Part shown: positions 49,330 to 61,021 of the stretch, piece after piece | Layout of the letters: each line of letters begins with the position of its first letter | Numbering within the stretch: the first letter of the stretch is position 1 | Program-made: the position numbers and the translations under genes | Assembly (NCBI GenBank): GCA_016748015.1 | Contig: JAAOMT010000602.1 | Location: 1,119,922-1,183,921 of the forward strand | Length of the DNA: 64,000 nucleotides | Direction of reading: 5' to 3' | Origin: Geosiphon pyriformis | Taxonomy: Eukaryota; Glomeromycota; Glomeromycetes; Archaeosporales; Geosiphonaceae | The notes under the pieces: generated by a model | What the model saw: the letters and a program-made list of their open reading frames with translations, nothing else | Database searches by the model: none | What the model was told of the DNA's origin: nothing

Positions 49330-50800
49330 ATCACTGGATGGTAAGTCTGGAGAGAGCATCGGTGTTTTGATAATTAGCTCCTTTGTAGTGTTGAATGTCA
49401 TAGTCGAATTCATCCAAGTAGAGTATCCAGCGAATTATCCGTTTATGTTCCAGGTTTCTTTTGTTGCATAGCCAAACCAAAGCTTGGTAATCTGTTATTA
49501 CCAAAAATTTCACACCCTTAAGATATTTGTCCCAGTAGCTGGTAGCCCAAACTACTGCTAAGCATTCTTACTTAGTAACTGAGTAGTTCCTTTCTGCTGG
49601 TGTAAGAGTTCTACTGACATATGCTACGGCATGTTCTCTGCCATCTTTGTCTTTCTGGGAAAGAACAGCACCAAGTCCATAGCCAGATACATCAGTATAG
49701 AGGAAAAAAGGTTGATCCAGATTAGGTTGCATGAGGATGGGTTCTGTAACCAGTTTTTCCTTCAGAATTTCAAATGCTTTTTGTTGATGAATGCTCCAGT
49801 GATAATTAATGTTTTTTCTAAGTAGCTGATTGAAAGGAGCAGCAATTTTAGAGAAATTTTTGACAAACTTGTGATAATAAGAGGCCAAACCAAGAAAAGA
49901 GCATAGTTCATGAACATTTATTGGTTGTCTAATGTTTTGAACTTTTTCAATTTTGGCTGGATCAGGGAAGATTCCATCTTTTGTAATAAGATGGTCAAGG
50001 AACTGAGTAGATTGACGTCCAAAGAATGATTTGATTGGATTGATCTTGAGACCAGCATTTTTAAGAAGGTCAAAAACCTTTTGCAAATGTTTAAGATGTT
50101 CATCCCAGGTTTTTGAATATACCATTATGTCATCCAAGTAGACTAGAACAAAGTTTTCTTTTACTGATTCAAATACTTTGTCCATTAAGTGTTGAAAGGT
50201 GAGAGGAGCATTTGTGAGACCAAAAGACATGACTGTAAATTTGTAGGTGCCATACTTGGTAATGAAGGCAGTTTTCTTTCTGCTTTCTGGATCCATTTCT
50301 ACTTGCCAGAATTCAGCAGTTAAGTCAATAGTTGAGAAGAAAGCAGCACCATGGAATTGGTTTAGCATTGTATTAATCTTGGGAAGTGGGTACATGTCTC
50401 TTTTAGTAATGGCATTTAATTGGCGATAGTCAACACAAAAGCATAAGGTTCCTCCTTTCTTGGATACCACTACAACTGAAAATGCCCATTCACTTTTGGT
50501 TTCCTGTATGAATCCAAGGTTTTTCATTCAAGTTATTTTCTTTTTGATAAACTCATCATTGTGCCAGTTGGATTGATAGGGCTTCAAATGGATGAGGCGA
50601 GTTTCTCTGGTGATGATGGTGTATTGTATCACATGTGTATGTCCAGGAGGTTCACCTTCTTTTGAGATAACTGGGCTGTTTTTAGCCAGCAGGTTTTCAA
50701 TGTCTATCTTTCTTTCTTCTGAAGAGGGTTCTCTTTGTTCTACAACCAGTGATTGGATTTCAGGTGGTTCGTTTTCAAAGAACTTTTGAATTTCTTTTAT
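49330..50800 (-). pseudogene. Element B reverse transcriptase and RNase H
   Basis: Long open stretch of 319 aa at 50527-49568. RT: SVVVVSKKGGTLCFCVDYRQLNAI, FFSTIDLTAEFWQVEMD, MSFGLTNAPLTFQHLMD and the active site LVYLDDIMVYS (about 50150-50115), all intact. RNase H: YTDVSGYGLGAVLSQ, Glu in the following helix (TKxECLAVVWA, with TAA at 49568-49570 in place of Gln), ITDYQAL and DALSRL. Stops at 50526-50528 and 49568-49570 and at the end of RNase H. Polymerises element cDNA and degrades the RNA template. Confidence 0.9.
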
Positions 50801-52018
50801 TTCCTTTCAGGGTATCACGCTGATTGGTTCCCAATCTTTGTAATAGATCAGGCAGGACATGTATTTATTGCTAGGAGAATACAATGGTTTGTCGCACCAG
50901 TACCGGGCACAAGGACCATGCCACCAATAACTGTATTTGGCTTTCTTGCCTGGCTTTTTGTCAAAGGTTCTTCTGAGCATGTTATAATAAGGCCAGCAGA
51001 TCAGCTTGCTATTGACAATAATTCCTTCTTTATCTGTCTTGACATTATCTAGTGGTTTGCCATTGCTGGTGAAGATGGTATAGGCAAGTTTAGCAGTTTC
51101 TTTTTGTTCTTTTTGTTCTTCTTCTTCCTCACTTTCTTCATTATCTGATTCGTCTGATTCATTTTCTTCTGGGCTCTGCTTGGGTACTGGGAGAGTTGTC
51201 CAATGGCAACACTTAACCACAATGGGTTTCTCACCACATCTGATGGTTAGTTCACAGAGTTTATAATCAAGCAAAGCTTTTGCTTTCTTGAGCCATTCAT
51301 TGCCAACAATAATGGTGTATTCTTTCACTTCAGATACTTTCATATCAGTTTCAATGCTGATGCCATTGATGTGGACAGGAATAGCTTTGGCTATGCCAAG
51401 CCCTTTCTTCTTATCACTATGCACATTGGTCATTGGTTGTGTGAATAGTTCATCAATTTTTCTGTTAATTGCTTCAAAAAAGTGTTTAGCAATAACACTA
51501 ACAGATAATCCACTGTCTAGGATCAAATTGATGAAGTAGCCAGCCACTTGGGCTTTGCAAATTAGAGAAGTGACATTGCTATTGTCAGCAAGTTCAGCTT
51601 GGTGAGGGCGATTGTTGGTTTTGGGTGTCTTTTTCTTTAGAATCAGAGATTTGCGAAGATCTTTTCTGAATTGTAGATGAGTCATCAATTGACTAAAGAT
51701 TATATGTGCTGGGGTTTCCATGAGGTCTTTGACAACAGAATAGGGGCCGGATTTTTGTACTATTTCTGGGGGTTCCAACTTTGGAGGGTTTTTGAAAACT
51801 TTGGCTTTTGGGGGCTCATTGTTGTCAGTAGTTGATGTAAAAGCTTTATTGGGGTCCAGAACAAAATCAACTTTGGCTTTCTTCTTCTTTCTTGTGGATT
51901 CAGAGGGGTTGATTGCTAGTTCATCCATGTCATGGTCATCATTAGTTAAGTTAAAAGTGTAAAAGAGGTTTTCTTCTAGTTGGCTTGCACTCTCACCCTT
52001 TGGAGGTGTGCCTACCAG
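50801..52018 (-). pseudogene. Element B protease and linker (start of pol, -1 frame)
   Basis: Open from the slippery site at 52018 down to 50810 in the -1 frame relative to gag. The protease motif FINLILDSGLSVSVIAKHF lies at about 51525-51470 (DSG triad), followed by VHINGISIETDMKV, TIIVGNEWLKKAKALLDY and an acidic tract. A linker then has WWHGPCARYWC and DKPLYSPSNKYMSCLIYYKDW (50950-50830), with four Cys. The ORF ends at TGA 50807-50809. The linker motif is recognisable in the decayed copy at 28770-28890 and partly in family A. Confidence 0.75.
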
Positions 52019-52024
52019 TTTAAA
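52018..52024 (-). promoter_or_regulatory. Programmed -1 frameshift site of element B
   Basis: On the minus strand the gag codons read CAG TCT TTA AAC TGG TAG. T TTA AAC is in the correct phase (X XXY YYZ), two codons before the gag stop. Slipping by -1 enters the open pol frame (coordinates agree: gag lowest base mod 3 = 1, pol = 2). Nine bases downstream CACCT-CCAAA-GGGTG can form a small stem-loop. Family A has no such site; its gag and pol share a frame. Confidence 0.7.
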
Positions 52025-52373
52025 GACTGATAAACAGTGGCTTCAACTAGGGGATCTTCTTCAAAGAAATTGATGTTGGTATGATTGGATCTTTGATTAG
52101 GGACATTGTTGTTGTTGTTGGGTCTGTTGTTTTGGTTGTCATTGTTTTTGGAAGCTAGAAGAGGCAGTAGTAGATTGTTACAATCTCTTGAATAATGTTC
52201 AGTTAATCCACAATGATAGCATACAGGTGGGCCACGATTTTGTTGTCTTTGATAAGGTGGTTGCTGGGATTAATTGAAGCATAATTCAAATCTGGGTCTT
52301 TGTGTTTGTTGATTTTCTCTGACTGCTTGGGCTAAGAGTTCTAATAACTGAGCAAGATTTGTTGTGAGTCTGT

Positions 52374-53356
52374 TGTTACCAGACAAAATTAGAGATATTA
52401 TTTAGCATGAAATTATCTTTATAATTCCTATCATTAATTAACATATATTATCATTTCAAATTATCACTTAGTATATTAGCAAAATGTCTGAAATTATCAT
52501 TTAATTAATAACCCAATTTGTACATAACACAAATGTAACCTAATTGCAATGATCAATCATGCAATACCCCGAACTATGTAACATTCAAAAAGTTCACTGA
52601 AATTTGTAGAAATTTGCCGAAATAATTGATAGTTCATTGAAATATCTAATAGTTCGCAGAAATAACTTGTAGTTCGCCAAAATGTATCTTTAGTTTAGCA
52701 AAATTGTAGAAAAGAGCAAAGTTCAAGTTCATAGAATAGTGTTACAACAAGTTATATAAAAGAAGAGCTTCTCTCTTTGAGAAAATGTATCTTACTTTAG
52801 ATTTATCACTTAGAACTATTTCTATACACACAAAAAGAAATAAATATCAAATAATTCAAAAAACCAAATTCTTTAAATTATTGCACTTGGAAAATCCTCA
52901 AAACCCAACTAACGTTTTGAAATTGATTAGCTACCAATTTCAGTAAACTGTTAGTGACTCCAGGCCTGGATAGAAAAACATTTCCCTTGATAAAATCCTA
53001 TTTCTTTTACATTTCTTTTATTTTTCTTTTCTTTTCTTATTACAATCATTAGGGTAGCCTACAGACAAGATTTCTGTAGAAGAGTTGACTTTCACAGCAA
53101 AGTAACTACACATTTTTAGTGAGCTTCCAGATGAGCAATTCCTGGGAAAGAGTTGATGTTTACTACAATGTAACTACATAAAGCAACTGGCACGGAATTG
53201 GCCATTCCACTCATAAGCCCAGCAAGTTCAAATTATAAGAGATAATTTGAAGATAAATTCAGTTACTGGAGGTCCAACTACTTCTTAGAAACGTGAATTC
53301 ACAGCAAACAGGCATCAACAACATTCAAGAAAGAAGACCAAAAATCTCCAGTAACA
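52374..53356 (+). repeat. Solo LTR, family A, inside element B gag
   Basis: 983 bp, TGTTACCAG...CCAGTAACA, matching the element A LTRs in reverse orientation to them, flanked by CTGT at 52370-52373 and 53357-53360. The left end carries GTTCGCCAAAAT-like units and TATAAAAGAAGAGC (52753-52766), so U3 and TATA are on the plus strand. Confidence 0.9.
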
Positions 53357-54584
53357 CTGTCTATTAACTGTTCATTTGAATCTTGAGTGTGAGTGGCAAA
53401 AAAAGTAGCAGCCATTTGAGGGGCAGGAGCCATGACAGGAGCAGGGGCAAAAACTGGTAATGTGGATCCCAAGTGCATCCTTTGGTTATCTTCAATTCTT
53501 TGGGCAAGTTCAATGGCCATGTCTATTGTAGGGTTGTCTTTCAGGGCCAAGAGAGGCCAAAGAGCATAAGATAAATCAGTTCTCAATCCTTTTGTGAAGG
53601 AATGAATCTTTTGTTCTTCTGTCCAGTTTCTCCCAGAGTCTACACGTTTGATTAGCTTTCTAATAGCTTTGGCATATTCAGTCACTACTTTTTCAGGGCC
53701 TTGGGTTTTTCTTTCCAATTCCATGCACCATTTGGATATTAATATTGGGGTTCTGAACTTGGCCTCAAATTGGGTAGTAAAAGAGGTATTTTCTTCTCCA
53801 GCATTGATTGGTGTCCATCTGATTATTCTGTGTTGAGCATTGACATCTGTTTCTTGTGAGAACCAGATAGCAGGAGAGCCTTGGAGGTAGCCACCAATGA
53901 TTTGGAACTTGTATTTTTCATTATACTGGTTGGCTGTGGTAGTTCTCTCAAAATCATCCAACCATTCAATTGGATCTTGTGCATCACCTCTAAATAGTGA
54001 TAATGGGGTATTGTTTCTTCTTCCTAGAGCAGTTTGTATACCTTGGAGGGTGGTCAGAATGTTTGCTTGCATGGGGTCATTAGCCATTGGTTCAGGGGTA
54101 ACTGTTTGTGTAGATGAGTCTGATTCACTTGATAAAAGGTCAAAAACAGGAGCAGTTTGATAGCTTTCTTCTTCTGTTTCAAAAGGAGTTTCAGTTGCTT
54201 GATGGGCAGCAATCCAAATGTGGATTTGATGATTCAGATATTCGAAATCAGAGGGCTGTTGTTCAAAGGTTGCAGAATATAAGAGCTGATTGATACTGTT
54301 GTTTCTTTCTTCAAAGTCGTTTTCAAAATAAGCTTGGTCAAAGTAATAGGTTGTATAAGCTGTATAGGTTTCAGCTGAATGCTTGTTCAGAAACCAGTTC
54401 CAAAAGTTTTGGAATTGTCTACTGGATTGTTCTTTAAGGGGGAAGCAGATCAAGCAAAAGGGCAGAAGATTAAGTTCAATGAAATCTAGGTTGTTTTTGT
54501 TGTGTGCTGCAAAGTGTTTTTCTGATTGCTGTGGCAGATATGAGTAATCACCCATACAATAAGAGAATAAGTGAATTTTGACAA

Positions 54585-54607
54585 CCTCACAGAGAGCACC
54601 ACTTTTA
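54585..54607 (-). other. Element B primer-binding site
   Basis: After the 5' LTR (minus strand) comes TAAAAGTGGTGCTCTCTGTG. TGGTGCTCTCTG begins like a tRNA-primed site (complement ends AGCACCA) and shares TGGTGCT with family A. The tRNA was not identified. Confidence 0.5.
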
Positions 54608-55237
54608 TGTTACAGGTTGGAGTAACAAGCTAATGAATAGCAAGGGAAAACAGTATTGTATGGTAATAGAAATAAACAAAGAGGGAATTACAATAAGAGA
54701 GTGAATTGAATGAGTAAGGATTCAATGTGCGTGATCAGTCTCATAAAAATCACAGTCGCTAATCTTTTCTTAAATCTGAAGGTAGAGAAATAGTCCATAA
54801 TTGTCAACAAGATAATATTGCTGCTATTATTCTATGTCTCAACTCAGCAATTCTTAGAATCAATAACAGATATCATTGTGCTTTTCAATCGTGTCTTTAT
54901 TCAATGAATTACAAGAGCAAGCCAATTGCTTCTTAGGCTAATTCTAACAAATACAAATCAAGAAGGGGAAAAGATAAGGTATGTGAATGCCAAAAAGTAG
55001 ATACTTGAAGGTAAAGAAAGAGAAATAAGTGATATGAGAGGAAGTAATTGATATTGTTTTATTTCATTACTTTGATCATGTTTTTCTACAGCTAAGGGAA
55101 TCATCACTTATATAGCTATCTAAAATGATCAACGACCAGGTCAACGATCACTATCTAAAAATAGGGTGGCTAATTATATAACATCAGTGGTTAATACATG
55201 TGATAACTAATAAAAACTATGGGTTTCAACCGTAATA
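54608..55237 (-). repeat. Element B 5' LTR
   Basis: 630 bp, TGTTACAGG...CGTAATA; the last base pair has drifted from CA to TA. Only about two of the 12-bp units remain (near 55125-55150) against about six in the 3' LTR. Otherwise very similar by eye to the other LTR. Confidence 0.88.
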
Positions 55238-55915
55238 ATATAGTTAATATTACAGCATAACAATTTGATTAAGTATTAAAAAATCACATTTTGTTAAAGT
55301 ATTTAAACATAAACAATAATTATTATATATTAAAAAACTTTTTATTATAAAAATTTAAAAAACCCCATTTTTTATTACAAATATTCAAAATATAATTATA
55401 ATTGGTCAAATAAAATAGAGAAATTACTAAAAAGGTAAACATTTATATGAATGTATGAAAAATTTAATTGACAATGATAATATTAATCATATTTTTAACT
55501 TAGATTTTGTTTATTTCATATGCTATTGACTTTATAAAATAAAACCTAAGAAAGTTTAATCCAGGAAATACATAAAGAGATTGTTCTTTAGTTAATAAAC
55601 ATATTTGACATTATTACATTACCAATTTTTAATTACATGAAAATGTTAAAGAAAACAAAACAGCGTGTAAAATGCTAACTTGGACACATGAAAAATTCTG
55701 TAAACGTACAAGCAAAATACGGACTTAACATTAATCGGGATCTAAATAGCACTTCTTGATGAAAGGTTGTTGTAACACTATTATCCAAGTTTAATAATAA
55801 TTAATCTAGAAACATGAAAATTTGAAACCACCTTGGTTGAAGATAATGGCTATATTTTGCTGAAAAGAAACTTCAATATTGATATACCCTGATTCATCCA
55901 AATAGACTTCTCAAG
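55238..55915. other. LINE tail remnant and gene-poor stretch
   Basis: Begins with the rest of the LINE 3' block split by element B (to about 55330), then AT-rich DNA. GC rises from about 55650. No gene recognised. Confidence 0.45.
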
Positions 55916-56260
55916 AGGAATTGATTTACAATTCAAAACTCCCAACGGGTAAAGGGACTAAGCTCGTGGTTGTATACATTCTTATGAGAAAGGTTCTGTC
56001 CGCCCGTGGGGAAGTTGGAAAAATCTGCGGCACATCCGCCGGTAGCTTCAAAATGGTAGGTATATGCTTCCTCCCATGATTTTTTCTTTGTACTTTGCAC
56101 CAATGCATTTCAAAGTTCCACTGCGTTTTACTATAAAACTCTATTTCCCTTGAAGAAACATAAATCTAAGGGCTCTTTTCACGATTTTGACCCGATTAAC
56201 CTCTCCTTTTTTGGAGAAAAACCTTCTTTTTACTTAATCTTTATAAGTTTCGTTTTTTCT
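55916..56260. other. GC-richer conserved-looking segment upstream of SCAP
   Basis: 55935-56060 is clearly richer in G and C than its surroundings and has no stop in two frames: plus (KLPTGKGTKLVVVYILMRK, ending at a GTAGGT donor at 56057) and minus (EEAYTYHFEATGGCAADFSN, ending at TGA near 55927). A plus-strand donor at 56057 could pair with the TTTAATAG acceptor at 56279, making this a 5' leader exon of SCAP. Alternatively it is the last exon of a small minus-strand gene. Neither protein was recognised. Confidence 0.3.
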
Positions 56261-56295
56261 CGTCACCTTTGTTTAATAGGCAGCTGAAGAACGTG

Positions 56296-59200
56296 ATGCC
56301 CGTTTTTTCTTATTTCGCGAAGAATCTGTCGCGACTAAGCAATGCCGCGGCACAAATTTTTCACTGTCATGGACAGTTTTGCGCTTCCCATCAAGTCACC
56401 CTCATTATATTGGCCCTTTTTTTAGTCTTTACGCTCTTCCATCCCACCTTTGAAACCTATTATTTAAAGCCGAAAAATAGCGGTCAAATTCATTTTTGGG
56501 AATCCCCTTCATCCCGTTCACCCCTAAGTAAGGAGGTTTTCGTTCAAAAATATGGCACTCGGCCTTCAGTACGCGTCGTGCAAATTCTGATAAATGCCAC
56601 TGCAACACATAGAGGGCATCGGATCGGTCAAGGAAAAGGTGTCTTCGATAAGAATCTGCTGCTTTGGACATTACAATTACAGGAGCGGATCGCTTCCACC
56701 GAGATTGTTTACCCCCCAATTTCCACTTCTCCTTTGACCCCACTCTCAAATGCAAACCCATCAGCAAGCGCTCCTAATAAATACTCACTCTCCGACTTTT
56801 GCTTCAAACCCTTCTCTGATAAAAACTGCTTGGTTCATTCTCCCCTCGAATTTTGGAGTAACAATCACGAAAAATTGGCGTCAGATAGCGCCATCATCAA
56901 CACTCTAGCAAAGGAAAAACCAAAATCTTCATTTAATATCCCCATTCCCGTTTATTCTGTATTTGGAAAACCAGAATATTCTCAAAAGACTGGTAGAATA
57001 ATTGGCGCAGAATCAATTATTCTAACATATTTCTTGGAAGACATGAGCAATTGGCCTGAGGGTATGACCGTTGAAATATGGGAACTTTTATGGCAAAAAG
57101 TGATGCAGAATCAAGACATGGGCCATATTGGAGGCTCTCAGGTTGAAGCCGTCAATATTGTAAATCATGGTGAATTGGAACATTTATTATACTATGTAAG
57201 TTTACGTTATTCTTTGTTTTTACTATCGAACTTCCACACTTAACTTAAATTATTATATTTATGATCCATCAGTTTAATAATTCCCAGTATGGGATTACAG
57301 CTGAATATAGCTTATTAGCTCTTGTATCTCTATGCTGGTTTCTGTACATATCTTTCTCGATTGGAAGATTAAATGTGGTCAAGTCAAAGTTTGGCCTTGG
57401 ATTTTCTGCAGTTGCCCAAATGATTGCATCTTTAATAAGTTCTGTTAGTATTTGTTCTCTTTTTGGAGTCACTTTTACTCTGTTTCCTTGGTAAGTAAAT
57501 TTGAAAAGAATTTTAAAAATAAAAATAAAAATTTCTAAGGACATTTTTTTCCAGGGAGATTTTGCCATTTATTCCGATGATCATCAGTGCTGAAAACTGC
57601 ATTATTTTGACAAATGCGGTGACCTCAACAACCATGGAACTTGAGGTCAAGGAAAGAGTCGCAATTGGTTTGAGCAATGTGGGGCTTTCCATTACCAACT
57701 ACCTTGGTTTGGAGATCCTCTGTTTTTTGCTCTTTTCCGCAACGAATATTGTTTCGGTGCAAGATTTTTCTCTTTTTCTCTCCATAGCTGTAATTATCGA
57801 TTACATTCTACAAATGACTTTCTTTATTACCACACTCTCCATTGATCTTCGAAGGCTGGAGGTAAAATTTTTGATTCTACATTATAAAATTTTTCATACT
57901 TCACAATTCGAATAAATTATTGTTGTTGTTATTATTTGTCTTAGATTTCTGATTTGTATAATCGGAGGCCTCTTGTTACCAATCATAGCAATAAAAAATT
58001 GTCGACTGGTCTTAGTACAACCAATGGGAAGCCTGGTGTTTTGCCGAAACCTATTACTTTTACGGCAAGAAGGATTTTTAGCTTTCTAGCGGTAAATCAA
58101 TAATTTGAAATTTAAAAATCCCTTTATTACTTGCCTCATTTTGGTTATTTTACTGAATACTTACCCAGATCCTTATAGTTATGGGTGTCCTTAGTAACTT
58201 CTATCCGGCAGCGGTTGATATAAAAATCACAACTTCCATTATGGCTAGTTTCAATCCCCGAAAAGCAGTCATTGCAGAACAACTGGTCAACAACACGTTC
58301 TGGATGGCCGAAACTGCATCAACTGCAGATCCTTTTTGGGAAACAGTAAACCCTAGCAAAGAGCCCCGCTATTTTGAAATTCGTCCGGCAAAACTAGTAA
58401 CTATTATTAGAGAGAAAGAAAAGGATGAATTTGAAAGTCGCGATACTGTTTCAGGACAATTTGATCTTCAGCCACATAATAAATTTGAAAAATGGAAACG
58501 CTACGTCATTATTTCCATCAAATCAACTGCTTGGTTTATTAAATTTGTAGCGGCACCCGCTGTTGGAATAGCATTAGGAATATCTTTCTTATTGCATTTC
58601 CTCTTATCACCAGATCGATACAATAGGAAGGGCCGCGATTCAAGGGCTCCTATTATAAAATTACCAAAAAAATCATCAAATTCTTTAGCTTCTTTTTCCC
58701 CTAGAGTGATTACCTTACGTGGTCGTCACTCAGCAGATATTGACCTTTTGTGTGCCAACTCGAAGGGTCTGGTCATTTCTACCGCAACTGATAAACACAT
58801 TACCTCCTGGGACGGAAGACTTGGTACCCCATTAAGGAAGTTGGAGAGATATATGCGTCGATGCTCGACTTGTAAATGTGGTACGACCGGAGGAATGAAA
58901 AATTGCATTTCCTGGCCAGTAAGAGCTCTTTGTGCTAGCGAAAAAGTTGAACTTGCTGCCGCAGGGTTTGAAGATGGTGTAGTCCGTGTTTGGGATATTA
59001 ACTCTGGTCAAGCAAGCCATATCCTAAAAGATACCGTGGATGATGTTGAGTCCGTTATATCAGTAATGACAGGCCATTCTCCAAAAGAACGTGTCACTTG
59101 TTTACAATTTGTTGCACGCTCAAACTCATCGGTCAACAAAAAAGAAGGGTTCTTGGAAGACTCGAGATCTGCCATGTTGATCGCGGCATACCGCAATGGA

Positions 59201-61021
59201 TATATTCGTGAGTGGGACCTTAAATCTGGCCAAATTTCAAACACAATTGCCACAAATCAAAAGTCTGGGATTAGTGTCTTATGTGTTTTAGATAACGAGT
59301 CTACAGATAACAGTCGAAATGATCTGCGAATGTATTCAGGTGCACGGGATGGCACGGTGCGTTGTTGGGTTCGTAGAATCATAGAAGGGGAAAAGGAATG
59401 TATAATTAAGGATAAAGATTCAGCCGAAGCGCGAAAAAGTTCTTGGAAAGCTGTATACACTCTTGTTGGACGAGATGGCAATGCTATCACATGCATTGCT
59501 GCCAAGGTAGTAGAGATCAAAAAAAATCCTTATGGTATTGTCGTCACCGGTGCAGCTGATGGTGAAGTTAGAGTATACGATTATGTGACTGGAGGACATC
59601 TCATGACATTAAGTCCAGGTGCTTTATGGAAGCAGAAACGCGAAAAAGAACGCATTCAAGAAAATTTAATATTAAAAAACGAGAAACTTCTACGGAAGCA
59701 ATTACGACTACGACAAGCATATCTCAAAAGCAGCATTCTAGAAACCCCTTCTGATTCTGATGAAGATTTATATGACGAGGACTTTGAGGAATATGAAGAA
59801 ACTTCTCACAATGAATTAATCACAAACATTATTATCCATCCTTTAGAGCAAAAAAGTTGCCCTTGTGGAAATACCGAAGCAGGAGATGGTTTTTGGATAG
59901 TTACTGGCTCACTTGATGAGAAAGTACATGTTTGGAAATTGGATCGAAATGTCATGGATTGTAGCTGCATGGCTTTGCAAATTTCGAGACCTGCTTCGCT
60001 TGCGACGAGACATAACTTTGCTAAGGAAATTTCTGAATTTGGAACTACGAGAGACAATTTAGGATATGATTTCTCCCATCAATATCGAGTCTTCAATTCG
60101 GATAAAGGAATTAGTGGCGTGATAAATGATTTTCCAGGGAAGAATGTTGTCAAATGGAATGGCGTGGTGTCATATCGGCCTAAATTTTATGGTCGAGTCA
60201 CTCAGCCAGGTGGTTCAGCGATAGTATTCATGAGGGATAATGTGGTGGGTGTTCGACAAACAAAAAAGGATAAAATAAATTCAATAAAGTATAAATCGCA
60301 GGCAACCTCAACACGTAACGGAACCCATAGTGTTGAAGGTGAATGGGAGGTTTGGTTACTAGACCTTAATAATCCCAAACGTTTCGATAATATCCCTGAC
60401 AAGCAGCGCAATAGTTTCGATACTGATCAAGAGGTAATGGAATTATTAGTAACGACAATACCATTAGTTGATGAAAGTGACTTAAAGATTGAGGAAGAGC
60501 AAAGACGGAAAGAAACTCTTAGGCGACGTGAGAAAAAGAAATCCACAGACTTACGCGGCTTCGTACCGCAAAGACGGCGAGTTCTCAATGAAAATAGGAA
60601 TTTTTCCAAGGCCAGCATAGTAGCAAAGTTCCCATCATCTACCGTCCCAACGGTTGGAACAACGTCGATTTCACCAAACTACAAGGAAAATCCTTATAAT
60701 CAACATCCTGAACACTCCAATGAAGCTCATATTCATGATGAAGAGGAGACACAAGGGCAAGTTATTGGGCAGGTTTATGACTATCGACAGAAAATGCTGA
60801 GGCGGGCCAGCATGTTGCATCGTGTGTATCCCAAAAATGTAACCAATAGTATAAATAATGAATTAACATTGGGTCTTGATGATGAGGATCAGATGAACGA
60901 ACTATTGCCATTTGCGTTTATACGACAAGTGGTTAAAGTTGGGGAGGAAGGCGTTGCTGTTGGATATGGGAATTTCGTTAAGGTTGTATTATTTGAGGAG
61001 ATTGATGAACCTACTTTATAA
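56296..61021 (+). CDS. SCAP: SCAP, sterol-sensing SREBP cleavage-activating protein
   Basis: Five exons: 56296-57195, 57273-57490, 57555-57861, 57945-58091, 58169-61021; 1474 aa, somewhat longer than animal SCAP. First membrane segment at about residues 34-50, a luminal loop, then the sterol-sensing domain (about 310-475) with SIGRLNVVKSKFGLGFSAVA and GVTFTLFPWEILPFIPMII. SLSIDLRRLEISDL (about 466-479) matches the animal SIDIRRMELADL stretch, whose MELADL hexapeptide binds COPII. Last membrane segment about 640-670; WD40 repeats from about 705 to the end. In the ER it holds SREBP and escorts it to the Golgi when sterol is low. Start chosen at ATG 56296, the first in frame. Introns 64-83 bp, GT-AG. 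Confidence 0.93.

Larger units (their letters stand above)
52012..54555 (-). pseudogene. Element B gag, interrupted by a solo LTR
   Basis: Starts at ATG 54555, 53 bp after the 5' LTR. Without the inserted LTR (987 bp including one CTGT copy, a multiple of three) it is one frame of 518 codons with a single internal stop (TAA near 52270, where Gln would fit). Capsid region near 54010-53540 (PIEWLDDFERTTTANQY, GSPAIWF, TEYAKAIRKLIKRVD, LALKDNPTIDMAIELAQ). CCHC knuckle CYHCGLTEHYSRDC at about 52222-52180. It ends at TAG 52012-52014 directly after a T TTA AAC heptamer. The product would form virus-like particles. Confidence 0.88.
45728..55237 (-). mobile_element. Ty3/gypsy-type LTR retrotransposon, family B (9.5 kb)
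   Basis: Two LTRs (TGTTACRRGTTGG...CGTAAYA) and target duplication ATAT (45724-45727 and 55238-55241). Minus-strand order: 5' LTR 54608-55237, primer-binding site, gag 54555-52012, -1 frameshift site 52018-52024, protease, linker, RT, RNase H, integrase, ORF3 and 3' LTR. Two solo LTRs are nested in it: family A in gag (52374-53356, TSD CTGT) and family C in the 3' LTR (46256-47130, TSD ATGA). It is much less decayed than A: the RT active site YLDD and the integrase DDE are intact, with only a handful of stops and one frame change before integrase. Confidence 0.93.

Noticed and set aside
56269-56295. SCAP start upstream of ATG 56296 at a TTG
   Set aside because: TTG is an improbable eukaryotic start and TTTAATAG just before 56280 looks like an intron acceptor; ATG 56296 fits the first membrane segment.
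59806-60057. Antisense open frames within SCAP exon 5
   Set aside because: Shadows of a long coding exon with strong WD40 homology; no independent evidence.
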